Shown piece after piece: positions 58,079 through 64,000 of a stretch of 64,000 nucleotides of DNA. The stretch's first letter is position 1; each line of letters begins with the position of its first letter. The stretch is from Desmodesmus armatus (taxonomy: Eukaryota; Chlorophyta; Chlorophyceae; Sphaeropleales; Scenedesmaceae), in NCBI GenBank assembly GCA_007449985.2, contig VIIQ02000587.1:248001-312000 (forward strand), written 5' to 3'. Both the position numbers and the translations under genes were made by a program. The notes beneath the pieces are model-generated. The model did not search any database, was not told the origin of the DNA, and worked only from the letters and a program-made list of their open reading frames with translations.

Positions 58079-61000
58079 TCACAGCCCATTCCACCCCGCA
58101 GGCGACGGCTGCGCGACCCAGTTGCCATCACCGCCCAGGTGTTGTGCCGACTCCACGCGCTTGACCGCTCTGCTGACTGCCTCATCCAGCCTGAATCCCA
58201 GCAGGTCCTTGCGAGTGACTATGCCCTGCACGCGGTTGTGCTCGTCCACCACCAGCAGGTGGCGCAGACCCATGTTGCGGAACATGATGTAGGCACGCTC
58301 AAGAGACATGGACGACTGGATCTGAGGTGTCGAGTGCAATGGCAGACACGCGAGGAAGAGAGAAAGAGTGAGATGGTATCAGTGTGCTGGGGGCGCTTGG
58401 TGTGCATGCATGAGTACGTGTGTGTGGACAATGAGGAGACACTGCATGCGACAAAGAGCCAAGAGACGACAACCAGCAAATAGCTTGAGCCGGGGGAGTG
58501 CAACAAGTACAGCTCAGCCAGCTGCCTGGTGCCACTGCCCTGTGCAACAGCTACATCACTCCCTGCTGCTCGACCATCAGCTGGCGCAGCATTCATCCTT
58601 CCAGCCCACCAACACAGCAGAGCCTTGCCCCCGCCCTCACCCTGAGTGCGCTGGTGTTGACATAGGGCGTGAGGTCCACCTGCTGCAGCAGCAGGCCTGG
58701 TGCCAGGTCCACCTCCCAGTCTGCTGCGTTGTTGATGGCAACCATCTGCTGCTCAACAGCACGGCTGCTGCTGCTGTCCCGCGGCTCCACAGGCTCCATC
58801 ATCTTGCGGTTCAGCTCAGACCACGACAGCTGGGGGTGCAGGAGGTGGGAGGGGGGGGGGGGCAAGTGAGGCGGGGGAGGGAGGAGAGAAGCAGGAGGAT
58901 GACGGGATGGGCCCACTGGCAAAGAGAGCAAGGCAAGAGGGCGCACATGATAAGTTCAGAGCGCTGTGCTAGCAACTGGCGTCTGCTGCATGCCCTCGCC
59001 GGCAATCCCTTGCTTTAAGCGGCCGCTGCGTAGACCCTCAACAAGCTTGAGGAGCTCCCCTCCCTCACCACCTGCCCCAAGAATTTGCCGCACCAGCACC
59101 TTGCTCACCTCCCTAGCCATCAGTGGCTGCTGCAGCTGCTGCCGCGTGCTGCCCCCGCTGCCTCCATAGGTATGCTCAGGCCCGGCGACGCCCCTCGCCC
59201 GCTGCCTGTCTGGTAGGAGTCTATGAGCCGCTGCAGCAGCGCCAGTAGGTGTGCGCGCGATATCAAGCCCAGGCATATCTGCCCCACTGAGCTGTCACGC
59301 ACCACAGGGAAGCCGTTGTGGTTGGTGTCACGCAATATGGACTGCAGGTCAGACACCTGCAGCAGCAGCAGCAGCAGCACGCACGCATGTCAGAGGCACA
59401 AATCATCCACTACTACAAGTTCTGCTAGTGAGGACATGACGCCATATGTTGCATTGCCCCACAGCCCTTTCCCACAGCTGACAGATTGCATGGATTGCAG
59501 CAGGGGAGTCCTTGCGACAACACAAACTACTGCTGACACGTCGCTCATCACACCTACACCCTGTGGCGGCAACCACACGCAGGCACCAACTGACACCACT
59601 TGCGACAATTCAGCCACACGCAACGCACCCAAGCCAGCCTGCTGAGTAAAAAAACATTTATTTGCTCACACGTTCGATTTGCAGCCGCGCACCTTCATGT
59701 GTGTCTCCAGGCACACCACCGGGCTACGCATGACACTGCTGATCGGCAGCAGGTCTGTGCTGAACTTGCTGGTGGGTTCGTGCACCAGGAATGGCACACA
59801 CTTCACCTCCAGGAGGGTGTGGTAGATGGAGTGTGTGGCGGCATCAGCCACCCACTTGGCCACCATGATGGCCACCAGCACAGGCAGCAGCATGTGCACG
59901 TCATCACTGATCTCAACCATGATCACAGCGATGGCGATGGTCAGCCGCATCGTGCTGCTCATGAACGCACCTGAGGCGAGAGGGGGGGGGGGGGGGGGAG
60001 ACACGGGGGGGGGGGGGGGGGGGTATGAAAAGTGGCATGGTGTGAGGGGCGGTGGACCAACCCCCAAGGGTGGGGTGGGAACGGGGGCCCCAGTGGTAGC
60101 AAGATGGTCAGGAGCATTGTGCTCATGAACGCACCTGGGGGGTGGGGGGGGGGGGGTGGGGGGGGGGGGGGGAGGGGGGGGGTGGGGAGGAAGAGGATAC
60201 GAAGGGGCGGGTGTTGGGGGGGGGGGGGGTGGGAGGGAGGGCAAGTGGTAGCAAGGTGGCGAGGAGCATTGTGCTGTGGTTGAACGCGCCCCCCCCCCGG
60301 GGGGGGGGGGTGAGGAGGACGTGTCTGACTGACATGATGGCCACCAGCACAGGCAGCATAATGTGCACGTCGTCGCTGATTACCACCATGATCGCAGCGA
60401 TGGCGATGGTCAGCCGCATCTTGCTGCTCATGAACGCACCTGAAACGGGGGAGGGGGGGGGGTGAAAGGGGGAGATACGCAGGGGCGGGGTGTGTGTGTG
60501 TGGGGGGGGGGATTGGGAGGGGGAGGCAAACAGCGAAATTGTCAGGAGCATTACGCTGCTGGTGAATGCATCCCGGGAGGGGTGCAGTGCGCAACATGCG
60601 CCTAGTTCGTTCAAAGAAGTGTTAAGAGCAAAGTCGGTGCCGCATTCCTGCCAGCAATAGCACGGCACCCCATCAATCCTTGCACACACGCAGATGCCAG
60701 TTGGTCTCGAATGTCTGTGCTTGGTTCCTCAGCACTCCTCTGCAAACCTGTTTTGCACGGAGGAACCACTGGCACCTGATTGCGCTGTGTGTGGCCAATC
60801 ACGGTGGGATTACGCCCCCCCCCCCCCCCGGGTCAAAAACAAAAAGAAAACCACTGGCACCAGCCGTCTCACCTGCCCCCACCAGCGCAAAGGCTCCAGG
60901 GTCGATCCAGGACCACGGGTTGCTCTGGGACCCGATAGCAGCCCACTCTGCACAGCAGCACAGGAGGCACACAACACACACAGTAGGCAGCCGCAACAGC

Positions 61001-64000
61001 GCCAACCATTGGGTGTTACAGGATGCGACCACACACATGCAGCGCTGCAAGGTCAAGCATGGCAGCGGCAGCCTGAGTGCCCCGTCAATATGACTACACC
61101 ACCTATCCCAATCAACAGACTACCAAGTAAAACAACAAAGCACCCCTTAGGATGCTACGCATGCAAGTTGCAAGATTCAAACTCAATGCCAACACATCAT
61201 CTCAAGTGCACACGATCACGTGTCAGCAGTGAGCCGCACTTGTCTGCTATGTCCACACCCCCCTCACACCCTATCCTCACACATACCCACAACTGACGGG
61301 AGGCTACAGAGGCAAGCCAGCTCCAACCATCCAAGCCAACAGAGCCACAGACACACGTCTTTACTCACGTGTCAGCAGTGAGCCATACTTGTCTGCTATG
61401 TCAGTGGTGGCGAGCCCCACAATGCGCCCCACAGTGGCCCCCATCATCAACATGGGCACAAACAGCCCCGAGGATATGGCGCTGCCTGCCGCCAGAGCCG
61501 CAAAGATGAAGTACCAGGACAGCATCACAATCAGGGACTTGTAGCCAAAGCGGCGGTGCGCCCCGCGGGACAACAGGTGCTTGATGGCGTCATCACCTGC
61601 AGGGGGGGGTGGGGAGGGGAAGGGTGTGGGGTGTGGGGGGGAGGTGAACAGAACTGACTGGGTAGGTGAACAGCACTCACTTGAACAGCAACAGTCTGAC
61701 TTTGCTGGGACTGACTCAAAGGCACACAGCATGAAGTGATACAGCCTCGCCCCACCCCCCGGCCACAAACAGCACTGTGGGCACCTTTCCAAAAAAAAAA
61801 CTCCAGGGCGCCATACCTGTGTTGAGCATGAGCGTCGCCAGTTCGTTGTAGTAAACAATGGCAGACGCGTTCGTAGGCGTGTCCGGCGTGATCGTCCCAC
61901 TGGACGGTATCCAAGACTGCGACTGGTTGGTGTCAACCGACACGATGCTGCACGTGTACAGAGGCAGCTGCAGTGGGGGCGTGTTGGGCGGCGGCGCAAT
62001 GCCCTCCGCTGCTGCTGTGAGGTTCTGTATGTTGCAGTAGACCTGGTGATTGTACGTGACACAGTGGGTGGCCGTGCAAGGGAACAGCCGCGGCAGCAGC
62101 ATCGTGCCGGTGACATACACGACCGCGAGCACACAGGGCTCGATGCATCGGCGCCACTTGTAGCGTGAGAGGAGCACGTCGCGCAGGCGTGAGACCTTGA
62201 TGTTGAGCAGCACAAAGCCGATGCCCAGCACGCCGCAGACCAGGCCGACCATTGCTGCTGGCAGCACTGCCAGGATGTGTGCGCTGATCTCCAACCCTGC
62301 CTCAAATGCAACCTCCTGTGGTCAGTGAAAGGAACCCATACCATAAGGAACTGACAGACAAGGCAGGGACCCGGCACTTGCACAGATACCGGTTGCAGGG
62401 GTCATTCGATACAGGCAAGATGGGGCTCAGCATCAGGAGCATACCATTCTTGAATTTACATCTGACTTTCAAGCAACTGTTCATCCCAACACTGACCAAA
62501 CTGCTAGTTCATGCATGCGCATCAGCTTGGGTGTGCTGGTGACAGACAGCCACTCAACATGCAGCCACAAACAGCCGAGGACCAGAGCTTGCATGCACAC
62601 CTGATTGAACCACCCAAACGAGCCGCTGTGAATGAGTGCCTTTCCCGCACTCCTGCTCAGGTTGAGTGTCATGACGGCACACATGCAGGCAAAAAAGATC
62701 TGCACACACCAGGAGACACATAGAAGGGCAGGGGTTGCGTCAGTGCGCTGGCCAGGATGAGCCTCAGCGGCTAACTACCGACGTTGCATTGTGCAACTAG
62801 CTACATTGTCGCCAAGTGTACCCTCAGCCACCCAACACAAGGGAGTGAATTCAAAGGGGATTACCCGACTGCATGTTGCTGCGCCCACAAATGCCAGTGG
62901 CAACTGCCTCGCATGCCATGCTCACAAAGTAGGCCACCCTGGACTGCTGGACTTTGGCTGTCAAGGTTACGCTCAGATCGTGTCACTGTCAGATACCAAC
63001 TGGAGTTGGAATTCGCCAGTGACACGTGCTGACGTAACTTGGAGAGCCAAAGTCCAGCAGCCTAGGGTGGCCTAGTTCCACCGCCAAGGCGACAAGGTGA
63101 ATGAAAGCTGCTCAGGCTAAGGTGCTTTAGTGACGGTTGGGTGCACAGCGGCTTGGGGCAGCTTTGCTGCTCCTGAAGCCATCAGCACAGCGGCTGCAGC
63201 ACAGCAGTCCCCACGCAGCCCCTGTCTTTTGCAAAACAAAATCAAACAGAACACGCACCCCCTGCCCTCACCCCCCCCCCGCCCACCTGCCACCCCAGGC
63301 TGTGCTTCCAGAAGGACGCCACCTCCTCAAAGGCAAACAGCAGCCCCCCAATCGGCGCATTGAACGCCGTCGCCACCCCGACAGCCACACCCGCAGTCAC
63401 AAAGTCCCGCTTGTCCCGCGGGTTCCTGAAGCGCCTGAAGATGTTTGTGGTGAAGCCCAGTGTAGTGGAGTGACCCTGGCTGAGCGCTGCCCCAACAGCT
63501 GCCCCCATGTGTATCATGGGGCCTTCGGGGCCGACTGGGAGGCCACTCGCGACACACAGCGCACAGCTGGCAAACTTGACTGCAACCGTGAAGATGTTGA
63601 ACACCTTGGGGATGAGCACGCCTACGGCACGGGGCGGTGGGGACCACGAAAGGGGCAGGACGTGAGGTGGAAGGAGGCCCAGAGCAACTGAACTTGGCAG
63701 CAGCTTGTGGGTGTGTGACTTTTAGTACCTTGGCAGGACTGTGTGTGCAGGCAGAGGCTTTTCTTCCTGCAAATCATGCATGCAGGCACAGTCGCACAAC
63801 CACCACCAACAAACGATACAGGTGCACAAGCCACAGCTTCCGCAACACCACCATGCATGCATGCAACAGCTGTTCACTGGCTCACCGTTGAGGTAGGCCA
63901 TGACCTCGGGTACCCCGCTGCTGATTGCTGCAGGCGCCAGCCCCACCACCAGGGCTGATGAGCCCGCCACCAGCAGCAGGCTGAAGGCTGTGTTGAACAG
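58079..64000 (-). CDS. CLC-family chloride (anion) transporter with C-terminal CBS domains, 5' end outside the window
   Basis: Multi-span membrane protein of the ClC family. Exons run from the right edge: SSGVPEVMAYLNG (about 63.93-63.89 kb, the first filter segment, normally GSGIP); GLPVGPEGPMIHMG (63.53 kb, GxEGP with the gating Glu); LLFAFEEVASFW (about 63.35 kb), whose Glu fits the proton-glutamate position; FFACMCAVMTLNLSRSAG (62.7-62.6 kb); a long exon at 62.3-61.8 kb with an inserted extracellular-type loop; SSGLFVPMLMMGATVGRIVG (about 61.45 kb); SWIDPGAFALVGAG (60.9 kb); then FMSSTMRLTIAIAVIMVEIS (59.97-59.69 kb). Two cytosolic CBS halves follow, including NHNGFPVVRDSSVG (59.3 kb) and RHLLVVDEHNRVQGIVTRKD (58.25 kb), with stop at 58079. 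Ser in the first filter and both glutamates suggest a Cl-/H+ exchanger. A frame break at 59191-59194 (CCCC) is fixed by one added base, as in petH. Confidence 0.9.
59970..60590 (-). repeat. Array of partial CLC exon duplications in G-rich sequence
   Basis: The start of the exon encoding GAFMSSTMRLTIAIAVIM (exon end at 59973) recurs upstream in the same orientation: a 110-base copy at about 60330-60440 (AFMSSKMRLTIAIAAIMVVI) and short fragments at about 60105-60135, 60255-60290 and 60545-60575, each with the acceptor-side sequence. The copies are separated by G-runs on the plus strand (C on the gene's strand). Only the copy at 59.69-59.97 kb continues into the rest of the domain. Confidence 0.75.
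62930..63074. mobile_element. Foldback MITE of about 145 bases in a CLC intron
   Basis: The left arm TAGGCCACCCTGGACTGCTG... and the reverse complement of the right arm (ending GGGTGGCCTA at 63074) match over about 42 bases with about five mismatches. Complementarity continues inward (GTGTCACTG with CAGTGACAC, and CCAACTGGAGTTGG at the tip). TA ends are compatible with a TA target duplication. No coding capacity. The sequence differs from the element at 8700. Confidence 0.8.

Noticed and set aside
59666..60689. Pro-rich minus-strand frames around 60 kb
   Set aside because: They read through C-rich intron sequence; only the parts matching the CLC exon are coding.
1..64000. CRISPR array, bacterial operons or Shine-Dalgarno sites
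   Set aside because: No spaced direct repeats of CRISPR type; the gene structure is eukaryotic throughout, and the 91-93-base tandem repeat has no unique spacers.
1..64000. tRNA or rRNA genes
   Set aside because: I noticed no convincing cloverleaf with conserved A and B boxes and no rRNA core sequence. A covariance-model scan would be decisive.

Overview
The window is nuclear DNA of a green alga, most likely a chlorophycean. The evidence is intron-rich genes with GT-AG junctions, TGTAA polyadenylation signals, abundant CAG/CTG (poly-Q, poly-A) tracts, a chloroplast ferredoxin-NADP+ reductase of green-algal type, and two genes of motile cilia (DRC4/GAS8 and LRRC9). The species cannot be fixed from this window.

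Layout. 1-391 (+) is the 3' end of an unidentified gene. 2.9-17.0 kb (-) holds a Trithorax/ATX-type histone methyltransferase (Tudor-like, PWWP, FYRN, FYRC, PHD, extended PHD, SET, post-SET), preceded without a clear break by a Gln-rich protein with another Tudor-like module; these may be one very large gene. 17.9-21.7 kb (-) is DRC4/GAS8. 22.1-25.5 kb (-) is petH (FNR). 25.8-28.2 kb (-) is mitochondrial ribosomal protein uL15m, divergent from a CCR4 deadenylase at 28.8-33.1 kb (+). 34.5-43.1 kb (+) is LRRC9. Two direct-repeat F-box/LRR paralogues (44.5-46.3 and 54.6-56.6 kb, both -) flank a mobile element of about 7.3 kb. A CLC-family anion transporter (58.1 kb to beyond the right edge, -) closes the window.

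The most unusual region is 46.63-53.95 kb, between the two F-box genes. It is bounded by inverted AGAAAACTAGAA-type termini with degenerate copies clustered inside the right end. It carries a DDE-type transposase-like gene (D, D, C-x2-H and E all visible) and, outward on the other strand, a PrimPol-type primase-polymerase with all three catalytic motifs. I know of no described eukaryotic DNA transposon with this combination, but I could not search.

Other notable structure: two foldback MITEs with TA ends inside introns, a 34-unit AAG repeat in an ATX intron, repeated partial copies of a CLC exon embedded in G-runs, and a series of mostly -1 frame breaks in conserved genes that looks like systematic under-calling of bases rather than gene decay.
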